Origin: Candidatus Gastranaerophilales bacterium
Lineage (GTDB): Bacteria > Cyanobacteriota > Vampirovibrionia > Gastranaerophilales > Gastranaerophilaceae
Reading direction: 5' to 3'
Assembly: GCA_944326475.1 (NCBI GenBank)
Contig: CALVEC010000014.1
Span: 1 to 62,602 of the forward strand
DNA length: 62,602 nt
Every line of letters begins with the position of its first letter. Position 1 is the first letter of the stretch. The position numbers and the translations under genes were made by a program. Below, one piece after another: positions 55,175 through 62,602 of the stretch. The notes below the pieces were generated by a model. The model did no database searches and was not told where the DNA came from. It was given only the letters and a program-made list of their open reading frames with translations.

Positions 55175-56650
55175 TTACACGTATTTTTTTACAATACTGT
55201 CAAGCAAATCTATCATTGCTTTTTCATATCTCTTGCAGTTTTCTTCTGACTTTGCCTCGAATCTCAAAGTGAAAACAGGCTCAGTATTACTTTGCCTTAT
55301 CATTGCAAATCCGTCATCCAGCACTATTCTCATACCATCCAGGGTAATTATATCTTTTATGTTCGTTTTGAAAAAGTCAGGTGTTTTTCTGATTGTTTTT
55401 TCAAGTTCTTCAAGCACCGGTGCTTTGTATTCGTTAGGGCAGCGAAAACGCGTTTCTTTTGAGGTAAAAACCTGTTTAAACGGAGTCAACAAATCTTCAA
55501 TTTTAAAATCGGGGTTGTTGAGTTTGTGTTTTGCAACTATCTCTATAATCCTGCAGCCCGCATAAATAGCATCGTCAAATCCGTAATATCTGTCTTTAAA
55601 GAAAATATGCCCGCTCATCTCGCCGCCTAAAATGGCATTTACTTCTTTCATTTTTGATTTTATATAACCGTGACCGGTTTTACACATAACCGCGTTACCG
55701 CCATTTGCATCAATAGTGTCATACAGAACCTGTGAGCATTTGACCTCAGAGACTATAGTCGGCTTTTCACCGCGCTTTGACAATTCATCTATAATATCCA
55801 TTGCATATATCAAAAGCAGCTTATCTCCTGTCAAGCTGTTGCCCTGACTGTCGATAACGCCGATTCTGTCAGAGTCGCCGTCAAATGCAATACCAAAATC
55901 CGCTTTTTCTTCAACAACTTTTTTCTTTACCGCATCAAGTGTTTTTTCATCACTGGGGTTTGGATGATGATTCGGGAAAGTTCCGTCAGGCTCTGAAAAC
56001 AACTCGACAACCTCGCAGCCAAGCTCTCTGTATAAACCGGGAGCAACGATTCCGCCGGTAGCATTTCCGCTGTCAACAACAACCTTTATTCCCTTGCCCA
56101 TCATAACAAATTTATTAATAATATTTTCAGTATACAAATCAAGAATGCTAAACTTTTTTGAAATTCCGTGTCTGTAAGAAGACTCTCTTGCATTAACTTC
56201 TTCCAGTGTAAATTGTTTTACTTCTTTAATCTGTTCTTCGGACAATGAAGCTTTGTTAAAAGTCATTTTAAGACCGTTATATTCACTCGGATTGTGGCTT
56301 GCAGTAACAATCAGCGCACCCGATATTTTCCCGCCGCCGATGACGTCGGAAGGGATTTGTGCAAACTCGGAGAAGTATCCGAGCGGCGTCGGAACTATTC
56401 CGATATCTATAACATTTGCCCCGGTAGAAGTTACGCCTTTTATCAGGGATTTTGTTAACGGTTCGGAATGCAGACGAACATCTCTTGCTACGCTTACCCA
56501 TATATCCTTTGCCGGAATACCGGAATTTTCTTCAATAAATCTGATATAGCCTTTTGCTGCGTAGAAAAACAGCTCCTCCGTAACATCTTCACCGTATATT
56601 CCTCTGATATCGTTTTTACCGAAAGCTCTTAGTTCTAGTGTGTTCGTCAT
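55175..56650 (-). CDS. Phosphomannomutase/phosphoglucomutase
   Basis: A 491-residue alpha-D-phosphohexomutase, making mannose-1-P or glucose-1-P for glycan synthesis. It starts TNTLELRAFGKNDIRGIYG, has the phosphoserine loop VTASHNPSEYNG (Ser118), metal loop FDGDSDRIG, and sugar-binding GGEMSGHIFF, and ends with RQSNTEPVFTLRFEA. ATG 56650 is supported by AAAGGGGA. It lies alone between repeats and hypotheticals; ManB/AlgC-type specificity cannot be fixed from sequence. The 54926-55174 gap before it is A/T-rich and featureless. Confidence 0.93.
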   Translation of the reverse strand: MTNTLELRAFGKNDIRGIYGEDVTEELFFYAAKGYIRFIEENSGIPAKDIWVSVARDVRLHSEPLTKSLIKGVTSTGANVIDIGIVPTPLGYFSEFAQIPSDVIGGGKISGALIVTASHNPSEYNGLKMTFNKASLSEEQIKEVKQFTLEEVNARESSYRHGISKKFSILDLYTENIINKFVMMGKGIKVVVDSGNATGGIVAPGLYRELGCEVVELFSEPDGTFPNHHPNPSDEKTLDAVKKKVVEEKADFGIAFDGDSDRIGVIDSQGNSLTGDKLLLIYAMDIIDELSKRGEKPTIVSEVKCSQVLYDTIDANGGNAVMCKTGHGYIKSKMKEVNAILGGEMSGHIFFKDRYYGFDDAIYAGCRIIEIVAKHKLNNPDFKIEDLLTPFKQVFTSKETRFRCPNEYKAPVLEELEKTIRKTPDFFKTNIKDIITLDGMRIVLDDGFAMIRQSNTEPVFTLRFEAKSEENCKRYEKAMIDLLDSIVKKYV

Positions 56651-56721
56651 TATATCCCCTTTTCTTTGCAACTGTTATTATGCCATAAAAAATTACAAAG
56701 GTAAAATATGACATTATTTGT

Positions 56722-56727
56722 TATAAT
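56722..56727 (+). promoter_or_regulatory. -10 element of the ABC permease, leaderless
   Basis: TATAAT with six bases to the ATG at 56734 and no Shine-Dalgarno. No good -35 is seen at 17 bases. Confidence 0.5.
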
Positions 56728-56733
56728 TTTTAA

Positions 56734-57594
56734 ATGAAACTCAGAGAAGAAACAGTAAAAAAAATATTTCTTCTGCCGGCAGCGGTAGGAACTATTGTGT
56801 TTATTGTAATACCGGTGTTTTTTTCATTCTTCTTAAGTTTTTGTGATTGGGATTTGCTATCGGATATCACGTTTGTTGGATTTTCAAACTACAAGGAACT
56901 TCTGCAAAGTTCTGAGTTTGCATTAATACTTAAAAACACATTCGTATTTTCATTGTCGACAACGATTATTGCAATAATAATTCCTCTTGTGCTTGCGGCA
57001 TGTCTGAACAGCAAAATACGAGGCGCCGAGTTTTTTAAAACTGCATACTTTCTCCCCTTTGTAACTCCGATGATAGTTATAGCTATAGTCTGGGAGTGGA
57101 TATTTGACCCGAATTTTGGGCTTTTAAACCATATTTTAAAACTTCACATTAACTGGCTTTACGACACAAAAACCGCAATGCTTGCACTGATATTGGTTTC
57201 GGCGTGGAAGCTTATCGGCTATAATATGGTAATTTTTCTTTCAGGATTTTCAACAATAAATCAGAGTCTCTATGAAGCAGCAAAAATAGACGGCGCAAAT
57301 CCGGCAAAAACATTTTTCAAAATCACACTGCCGCTTTTGAGTCCGACAGTGTTTTTTGTTGCAATCATAACAACAATCTCATCTTTTCAGGTTTTTGACT
57401 TGATATACTTAATGACGCAGGGCGGACCTTTGAACAGCACAAATGTTCTTGTGTATTGGATTTATAAAAATTCTTTTGAGTTTTTTAACATAGGAGAAGC
57501 TTCTGCCGGTGCATATATTCTTTTCCTTATTATTTTTGTCTTGACGTATATGCAGTGGATTATGAGAAAAAAATGGGTATTTAACGACGTCTGA
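56734..57594 (+). CDS. Sugar ABC transporter permease (MalF/UgpA type)
   Basis: A 286-residue membrane permease with six hydrophobic segments and the ATPase-contact EAA loop (YEAAKIDGANPAKTFFKITL, about 188-207). It belongs to the carbohydrate uptake CUT1 group. Normally it works with a second permease, a binding protein and an ATPase, none of which is adjacent. The 196-base gap after it holds nothing recognised. Confidence 0.9.
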   Translation: MKLREETVKKIFLLPAAVGTIVFIVIPVFFSFFLSFCDWDLLSDITFVGFSNYKELLQSSEFALILKNTFVFSLSTTIIAIIIPLVLAACLNSKIRGAEFFKTAYFLPFVTPMIVIAIVWEWIFDPNFGLLNHILKLHINWLYDTKTAMLALILVSAWKLIGYNMVIFLSGFSTINQSLYEAAKIDGANPAKTFFKITLPLLSPTVFFVAIITTISSFQVFDLIYLMTQGGPLNSTNVLVYWIYKNSFEFFNIGEASAGAYILFLIIFVLTYMQWIMRKKWVFNDV

Positions 57595-57789
57595 CAGAAA
57601 ATTATTATCCCATACAAGCCGATTAGTATGCCTAAATGAGTCAAAGGTCTTTTTTGCTGCACAAATGTTAATATTTGTAAAATATTTGACACTGAACTAA
57701 CAAAAAAATTTCTTGACGGATTTCTAATAAACAGTAAACTCCTCTATAAACTCCGTAATACTAATTCTATCCATCTCGGCTCTAGTATT

Positions 57790-58419
57790 TTATATTTGAG
57801 CCGATTTTCTTTGTTTGGAACTGTTTTCGGAAACATCGGAAATAAACCATTCAATAAGCGGTTTTTTATCTCCGAATTTAAAACCGAAAGTCCGTTCAAA
57901 TTCTTCATCCGTTAAATACTTATAGCTTATATTAAACCCGAGCGGCTCCTCTTTGACATTGAGCTTTTTATATTTTCTGGGAGACACTGTTCGTTTTTTC
58001 AGGTTTAGGACATTTGAATAGTTAAGCCCCTGAAACGTACAAAACGGCGCTCTGAGTTTCTCATTTTCATATTGAGTCATAAGCCCGAAAGTACGGCAGA
58101 CAACCCCTCTATAATCATAAACACTGCATTCATTATTTATGAGAAAAGGGCAATCGTATCTGAATTTTTTGCCTGTGAAATGTTTTCGTTTTTCAAGAAT
58201 GTTTTCGAGATTCTGTTCAATAACAGCGAGAGTTTTTTTGTCTAAATCCGCAAGTCCGTTAAGAAGATATTTCATCTCGATCACTGAATACGGAAACTGG
58301 GCGTTTTTGCAGCATTTAGCGCAGCCTTTTTTGCAAAAAATAAACGGTTTTTGGCTTTCAAAAAATTTTTCAAGCTTCTCATTCAAAAATTTCAGGTATG
58401 CAATATATCCGTTGAGCAT
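57790..58419 (-). CDS. YkgJ-family cysteine cluster protein
   Basis: A 209-residue protein with the CxxxCxxCC-type cluster FCKKGCAKCCKN (Cys29, 33, 36, 37) followed by CPFLINNECSVYDYRGVVCRTFG, the YkgJ pattern, thought to bind metal or an Fe-S centre. GGGAGAT precedes the ATG. The function is unknown; the gene sits between hypotheticals. Confidence 0.85.
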   Translation of the reverse strand: MLNGYIAYLKFLNEKLEKFFESQKPFIFCKKGCAKCCKNAQFPYSVIEMKYLLNGLADLDKKTLAVIEQNLENILEKRKHFTGKKFRYDCPFLINNECSVYDYRGVVCRTFGLMTQYENEKLRAPFCTFQGLNYSNVLNLKKRTVSPRKYKKLNVKEEPLGFNISYKYLTDEEFERTFGFKFGDKKPLIEWFISDVSENSSKQRKSAQI

Positions 58420-58454
58420 TTATCTCCCCTGCTACAGTATAGCAGAAAAACGGA

Positions 58455-58715
58455 TTAATTGCCTTTGCTGTTGAAAAATTTCCTGAGCCAGTCTGTTGTT
58501 GACTGTTTTGAATCTTCCTGAACACTTGCCATCACATCAGCTTCCGGGTCATAGTTGTCGCTATAAATGCTCGTTGATGTTTCCGAATCACTATGCATTT
58601 TTAACAGCGGCTCCGAGTTTTGCGGAATATAGACACCTCTGCCGGTTTTGTTTATAGTGTTGTATTTAGCAAACGGGTTAAAATAGTTTGCGGGGTTTAT
58701 CATGTTGCTGTTCAT
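58455..58715 (-). CDS. Hypothetical protein
   Basis: An 86-residue polar protein with no signal peptide. The start could be 58715 or 58703 (both ATG; AAGG is close to the first). The N-terminus (NPANYFNPFAKYN) is Asn/Phe-rich, the rest Ser/Asp-rich. No motif is recognised. Confidence 0.5.
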   Translation of the reverse strand: MNSNMINPANYFNPFAKYNTINKTGRGVYIPQNSEPLLKMHSDSETSTSIYSDNYDPEADVMASVQEDSKQSTTDWLRKFFNSKGN

Positions 58716-58776
58716 ACCTTCTTATATAAGAAAATATTTTTTAAGGTCAAAAAGTTGAATAAGATTTTAACAAAAC

Positions 58777-59631
58777 TTAACTTAATAACGGATTTGCTTT
58801 TATTTCCGCAAGGTATTTATTGATAACATTTTGCGGCATATACATATAAAGTCCGCCAAGATCGCTTGTATCAACTCTTTGCCCCTTTGGAGTATTTTTT
58901 ATACGTTCTTCAATAATTTTGTTAGGGTCAAGAGTTCCGTATTCCTTTTTAAATTCGTAGGCATCGATATCCGGGTCGTATTTTGAGACTTCTAAAAATC
59001 GTCTGCCGCGTAAATAATGCGCAGCATGAGAATTGTATTCAGCAACAGAGGTTATATTAGGTTTTAGCCCGTTTTTTAAACAGTATTCTATGGCAAGCCG
59101 GTCTGCAAGTTTACCCACACCGGAAAAGGTATCTTCAAAATTGTTTTGCAAAAAATCGATAGAAATTCTGTCTCCTGTTATGCCAAGTTCAGGAAAATCA
59201 TCTTGAAGCCTCGATATATTTACATTGTAATTCCGAACTATGTCAGGTGCCTTTCTCCAGTCTATTATTGAAACATAACCGATTTCTTGTTTTGTATTTT
59301 TGTCAAGAAAATGAAAAGTAGTCATATAAGAATCGTCATGCCGCGCTATATTTACCTCGTATGGTGCTTTCATAACCTGCCCCGTGTCCTGTATAGTGAT
59401 TTTTTTATTCAAAAAAGCTGTTTTTGGCAGCAGAGTTGCTGTCACTTGTTCTGTTTTTCCACTTGTTCTTGCTATATTTCTCGGCAGAACATGGGTTATA
59501 TCAATTTTATTCGAGAACACAACAACATCCCTGTCGAGCTTAAAAACAGGCGTGTTATTTTTGAGTTTAAAATTGTTTCTCACTGCAGGGTTTTTGCTTA
59601 TGTATAATGTCAATTTGGGTATTAACGCCAT
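58777..59631 (-). CDS. Hypothetical protein
   Basis: A 284-residue soluble protein of unknown function, starting MALIPKLTLYISKNPAVRNN. No signal peptide. About 75-120 and 145-170 look like beta strands, with a helical part at 165-205 (FSGVGKLADRLAIEYCLKNG). No Shine-Dalgarno is visible before the ATG. The gene has no operon partner. Confidence 0.65.
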   Translation of the reverse strand: MALIPKLTLYISKNPAVRNNFKLKNNTPVFKLDRDVVVFSNKIDITHVLPRNIARTSGKTEQVTATLLPKTAFLNKKITIQDTGQVMKAPYEVNIARHDDSYMTTFHFLDKNTKQEIGYVSIIDWRKAPDIVRNYNVNISRLQDDFPELGITGDRISIDFLQNNFEDTFSGVGKLADRLAIEYCLKNGLKPNITSVAEYNSHAAHYLRGRRFLEVSKYDPDIDAYEFKKEYGTLDPNKIIEERIKNTPKGQRVDTSDLGGLYMYMPQNVINKYLAEIKANPLLS

Positions 59632-60262
59632 AATACATTATTAAAGTTATTTCTGTATAAAAAATTGCCTGAAATAACTTATCGCAAAAAGTTCAACTAA
59701 ATAAGAATGAAATCTAAACCTACACAAATGCAAACCGAGTAATTGTATCGGATAAGTTTCTTGAACGTTCATTTCTTTTCTTTTGAATTGTGCATGCAAA
59801 AGAAAAGAAACGAACCAAAGAAAAGAAAACAGGCACAGAAGGAAAGAGCTTGTAGAGTCTTTAAACGAAAATTTTCCGGCACAAGACCGGATAAATTTTA
59901 TTTAACATCATGCCGTTCCCCTTCCCAACCTTGTCTTGAATTTCCTTCCCGCTCGCGGCTGTCGCAGACTACGCTGCGCTGCCGTCTGCTTCGTTTACGG
60001 ATTATTCTGCTCTCTACGCTCCTGACGTTCGTTACAAAATCCTTTGGATTTTTGTCACTCACTACGGAGCTCGAGACGTTACGGGCTCGCTCGCCCTTTG
60101 AGCTCGACTCCGCCCTACAGAAAATCCGTCTCGCTCCCCGGGTTTCACCCGTCCGAAAATTCGCTCCCCAAGTCGGGGAAGGAGTTGCGCCAAGCTTATT
60201 TAGCTCCCTCCCCAACTTGGGGAGGGGTAGGGTGGGGAACGGCATGACGGGGAAAGGAAGCA
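59632..60262. repeat. Repeat-rich intergenic region downstream of flagellin 2
   Basis: No credible gene. A 14-bp perfect inverted repeat (59772-59785 with 59797-59810, TTTCTTTTCTTTTG type arms, 11-base loop) lies on the left. From about 59930 on there are REP-type blocks also found near 53336 and 50641, with a GC-rich inserted part at 59958-60130. The block ends against the flagellin stop. Confidence 0.75.
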
Positions 60263-60405
60263 CTACCCTATCAGTGACAAGACTATTGACGCGTGGAGGT
60301 TTTGGGACTGCGCGAGGAGCGCGGAGGAGGTCTGCTGGAGAATCTGATTCTTCACAAAATCCGCCGACTCATTAGCAATATCCGCGTCCATAATGGTCGA
60401 TTTTG
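60166..60405 (-). repeat. 240-bp block shared by both flagellin 3' ends (copy 2)
   Basis: Counterpart of 50641-50880, equal length and almost identical, spanning palindromic elements and the C-terminal codons. Confidence 0.85.
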
Positions 60406-61969
60406 CCGAGGTAAAGTTCTGGATAGTCGTCGTTTGCGACTCGAGAATCGAAGACAAGCGGTTAATCACAGCGCCAAACTCTGAGCGTTTTGTATTTATA
60501 CGCGACAATACCTCGTCAATGTCCTCAATCGCTGCTGCGCAGGAGTCTGCGGATGAAAAGTCAACATCGAACGCGCCAAGGTCAAAAGAGGTGTCGACAT
60601 AGATTGCCGATGTTGAACTCGAGTCAGAACCAATCTGCAAACGTACGGCACCAGGGATAGGCACATCTCCTCCGCCGGGCGTGTTCGGATTGTCCGGATT
60701 GCTCGACGATGAACTCTTTGGCATATTCTTCAAGGTCGGCGGATATGAAGAAAAGTCCCAAATATTTGAATCCCAACCAGACCAGTTAGTCGGATTCTGC
60801 ATTTCTGCTGTGGTCAGACCTTTGTTATTTGTAAAATTTCCTGTGCCATCATCAGAACCACATATAGAATTTTGTCTTGTTACTTCTGTATCCCATACAG
60901 AATTTTCTATTTTGGCATTATCTAGATTTACACCAACCATTCCACCAATATTTGTTGAACCTTGCACAAAGCCGGATACATATGTGTTTGATATTGTTCC
61001 GTTGCCATTATGTCCTACCAGCCCACCTACATAATCGCCATTTCCGATAACTTCACTTAATGCATATGAATTTGATATAGTTCCTGCAACATTATATCCC
61101 AATAGCCCACCTGTGCCATCCCCATTTCCTGTGACTTTACCTACTGCATAACAATTCGATATGCTACCTAAGACATGATATCCAACCAAAACGCCTGAGC
61201 CATCTCCATTTCCTGTGACTTCACTGAAAGCAAAAGAATTTGAGATGTTTGCTGAATAATTCATCCCGACAAGTCCTCCTATGTATGCCCCATATCCTAT
61301 AACAATTCCTGATGCATACGAGTTTGATATAGACCCTCCTTGTGCATTATTGCCTACAAGTCCGCCTGCCCCCATACCACATCCTGTGACATTCCCTGTT
61401 GCATAAGAGTTAGTTATAATTCCCATATTCTGAACAACCAGTCCACCTGCAGACTCATTTCCTGTAACATCTCCCGTAACATAGCAGTTTGTGATAGTTC
61501 CGAATGAACCCACTGCCAATCCACTAGCATTATTACCCAAAATATCAACTGCATCTATTCCAAGATTCCTGACTTCTCCTCCGGTCATTGTATTAGGATC
61601 GCCAATAATAGCAAACAATCCAACATAATCTTCATCAGGTCGGTTGATTGTTAAATTTGAAATTGTATAGCCGTTTCCGTCTAATACACCGGTGAAACCT
61701 GCTGTATTATCCCCTATCGGATCCCAGTTGGAGTAGGACGACAGGTCGATGTCGTTCATGAGGATGTATTTGCCGTCGAGGTCGTTGCGGATGTTGTCGA
61801 GGTCTTGAGCGGTTTTGATGACTGTATAACCTTGTGCGATGGCTTCTTCTTCCGACAGTCTACTGATTTGTTGGATGAAGCCGCTGCCGCTTTTGGCATC
61901 AGGAGCGGAGTTTAGGGTATTGATATTTGCTAAAGAGTTGGTATTATTGGCATTACCGGCACCCCCCCC
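60263..61969 (-). CDS. Flagellin 2, GLUG and C-terminal part, out of frame with its start
   Basis: Continuation of flagellin 2 in the frame reached after the G8 tract. It begins GGGAGNANNTNSLANI and holds YILMNDIDLSSYSNWDPIG, DGNGYTISNLTIN, eight GLUG-type repeats (for example GGLVGNNAQGGSISNSYASG) and the flagellin C-terminal domain (FTSAKSTIMDADIANESADF to LSLIG). It has no start of its own with a ribosome binding site; an ATG at 62020 in this frame lies inside the N-terminal coding sequence. One added G (9) would join it to the N-terminal part and give a 727-residue flagellin. Confidence 0.85.
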   Translation of the reverse strand, partial: GGGAGNANNTNSLANINTLNSAPDAKSGSGFIQQISRLSEEEAIAQGYTVIKTAQDLDNIRNDLDGKYILMNDIDLSSYSNWDPIGDNTAGFTGVLDGNGYTISNLTINRPDEDYVGLFAIIGDPNTMTGGEVRNLGIDAVDILGNNASGLAVGSFGTITNCYVTGDVTGNESAGGLVVQNMGIITNSYATGNVTGCGMGAGGLVGNNAQGGSISNSYASGIVIGYGAYIGGLVGMNYSANISNSFAFSEVTGNGDGSGVLVGYHVLGSISNCYAVGKVTGNGDGTGGLLGYNVAGTISNSYALSEVIGNGDYVGGLVGHNGNGTISNTYVSGFVQGSTNIGGMVGVNLDNAKIENSVWDTEVTRQNSICGSDDGTGNFTNNKGLTTAEMQNPTNWSGWDSNIWDFSSYPPTLKNMPKSSSSSNPDNPNTPGGGDVPIPGAVRLQIGSDSSSTSAIYVDTSFDLGAFDVDFSSADSCAAAIEDIDEVLSRINTKRSEFGAVINRLSSILESQTTTIQNFTSAKSTIMDADIANESADFVKNQILQQTSSALLAQSQNLHASIVLSLIG

Positions 61970-62445
61970 GAAAGGGTGGAGATAGTTGCTGTGCCTATGT
62001 TTTGGGTGGTTAGGCTCCACGTTGCGTTTGTATTAAATATGCTTTTGCCATTGAACAATGTGCCCTGTTGGATTTGTTTTAGTTGGGCAACTAGTGAGTC
62101 CGCTTCGTTTTGCATGGCATCTAAAGAGTTCTCATCGTACACGCCGTTAGCGCCCTGAACTGCGAGGTCGCGGAGGCGGTTTAAGATGTTTGTCATGTTA
62201 GACAAGGAGCCTTCGGCGGTGTTTAGGAGGGATATGCCGTCTTGGGCGTTCTTTTGGGCTTGTTTTAGACCGCGTATGTTGGCGTTAAGGTTTGAGGCGA
62301 CAAACATGCCCGCAGCGTCGTCGGCAGCACAATTCACCTTATACCCCGTGCTCATGCGTTCTAATGCCGTGTTTAGGCTGAACGATGCGAGGTTAAGGTT
62401 TCTTTGGGTTGTCAGCACTGATGGGTTGTAGTTTGTGCTTATCAT
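61930..62445 (-). CDS. Flagellin 2, N-terminal part, truncated at G8 tract
   Basis: A 171-residue product: the D0/D1 domain (MISTNYNPSVLTTQRNLNLA, identical to flagellin 1 over its first 47 residues, differing next at MFVAS versus MCVSS), then a short linker and 11 foreign residues (GVPVMPIIPTL) before a stop. The shift occurs in the G8 tract at Ser159-Gly160. AGGAG lies before the ATG. As read, this cannot assemble a normal filament, so the gene is in an OFF state. Confidence 0.85.
   Translation of the reverse strand: MISTNYNPSVLTTQRNLNLASFSLNTALERMSTGYKVNCAADDAAGMFVASNLNANIRGLKQAQKNAQDGISLLNTAEGSLSNMTNILNRLRDLAVQGANGVYDENSLDAMQNEADSLVAQLKQIQQGTLFNGKSIFNTNATWSLTTQNIGTATISTLSGGVPVMPIIPTL
61962..61969 (-). 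repeat. G8 homopolymer in flagellin 2
   Basis: Eight Cs on the plus strand, Gs in the coding sense, preceded by CTTTC as in the acyltransferase tract. Nine (or six) Gs restore the frame; seven or eight stop it. Confidence 0.93.
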
Positions 62446-62602
62446 TCCTGTATTCTCCTGTGATTGTTACGATACTTTTTTGCTTTTTTTGTTTTTGGGT
62501 TTGTTGCCGGTGTCCGGCGTGGGTATTTTTCGTCACGCGGGGATTGTTGCTGCCCTCTGCGTTTGTACAGATGCTGAAACAAGTTCAGCATGACAGAAGT
62601 TT
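62446..62602. repeat. Repeat sequence upstream of flagellin 2
   Basis: The first bases match those upstream of flagellin 1 (62446-62471 versus 52550-52575); 62505-62602 resembles 52885-52976 and ends in GCTGAAACAAGTTCAGC, a REP-type palindrome. The window ends inside it. Confidence 0.7.

Noticed and set aside
59743-60375. 210-codon open frame on the plus strand before flagellin 2
   Set aside because: It covers REP-type repeats and the antisense of the flagellin C-terminus; translation is Arg/Ser-rich and matches no family.
61962-61969. Flagellin 2 frameshift as a plain sequencing error
   Set aside because: Cannot be excluded without reads, but a homopolymer at the same domain boundary in flagellin 1 and another in a surface-modifying enzyme make true length variation more likely.
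61930-62020. ATG at 62020 as the true start of a separate GLUG protein
   Set aside because: The ATG lies within flagellin N-terminal coding sequence, has no ribosome binding site, and the frame begins with residues antisynchronous to the conserved domain; the G8 shift explains the split better.
1-62602. tRNA genes
   Set aside because: I looked for T-loop GTTCGA/GTTCAA contexts with matching acceptor stems and found none that fold; the GTTCAACCCC near 8156 lacks the remaining arms.

Overview
The window is AT-rich Gram-negative bacterial DNA. I infer a flagellated, fermentative, anaerobic member of the non-photosynthetic cyanobacterial relatives (Vampirovibrionia/Melainabacteria, probably Gastranaerophilales). 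Grounds: the [FeFe]-hydrogenase maturase HydE, ETF, an iron-dependent alcohol dehydrogenase and a lactate/malate dehydrogenase point to anaerobic fermentation; a type V autotransporter and an MCE protein point to an outer membrane; several hypothetical families (DUF2993, a protein with RLxRLExxVF repeats, a proline-rich HEAT-like protein) are ones I associate with cyanobacteria and their relatives. No rRNA, tRNA, CRISPR array or insertion-sequence transposase was seen. The lineage is an inference.

Layout. 1-411: a 77-bp direct repeat and two perfect hairpins. 412-4624 (+): nadB-nadC-etfB-etfA. 4849-6184 (+): two paralogous proline-rich proteins sharing an N-terminal motif. 6300-8715: small genes, a TPR protein, a likely small RNA with a G-free region and a structured intergenic stretch. 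8716-10330 (-): ROK kinase and NanE. 10473-13771 (+): tig-clpP-clpX. 13810-17138 (-): hypothetical genes and hydE. 17324-24993 (+): thymidine kinase, an 1818-residue Pmp-like autotransporter, a patatin-like lipase. 25004-25806 (-): two small exported proteins. 25891-38041 (-): a tightly overlapping 13-gene operon. 38389-50296: alcohol dehydrogenase, a truB/rbfA group, gpmI, tsaE-tsaB and an mce-upp-pgeF-secC-udg group. 50738-62445: two flagellin genes, 10 kb apart and both on the minus strand, set among mosaic repeats, with pgm/manB, an orphan ABC permease and hypotheticals between them.

Two parts deserve most attention. First, the 13-gene operon joins surface-polysaccharide type genes (radical SAM/SPASM, NeuD-like acetyltransferase, GT2, acyltransferase-3) to an AMP-ligase, ACP, LuxE-like and LuxC-like proteins, a split transketolase, an SDR and an LDH-like enzyme. 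It looks like a route that turns a carrier-bound acid into an aldehyde, extends it with a ketol unit, reduces it and places the product on a surface glycan.

Second, both flagellins carry a large GLUG-repeat (predicted beta-helix) domain where the hypervariable region normally lies, and each has a G/C homopolymer at the domain boundary. The first (11 bases) is in frame; the second (8 bases) is out of frame and would be restored by 9. A third 11-base tract lies at the 3' end of the acyltransferase gene of the operon. Together with near-identical flagellin ends and flanking repeats, this looks like a phase- and antigen-varying adhesive flagellum coupled to surface glycan change.

Several genes (nanE, hydE, tsaE and the ABC permease) have a -10 hexamer 6-7 bases before the start codon and no Shine-Dalgarno, suggesting leaderless transcripts.
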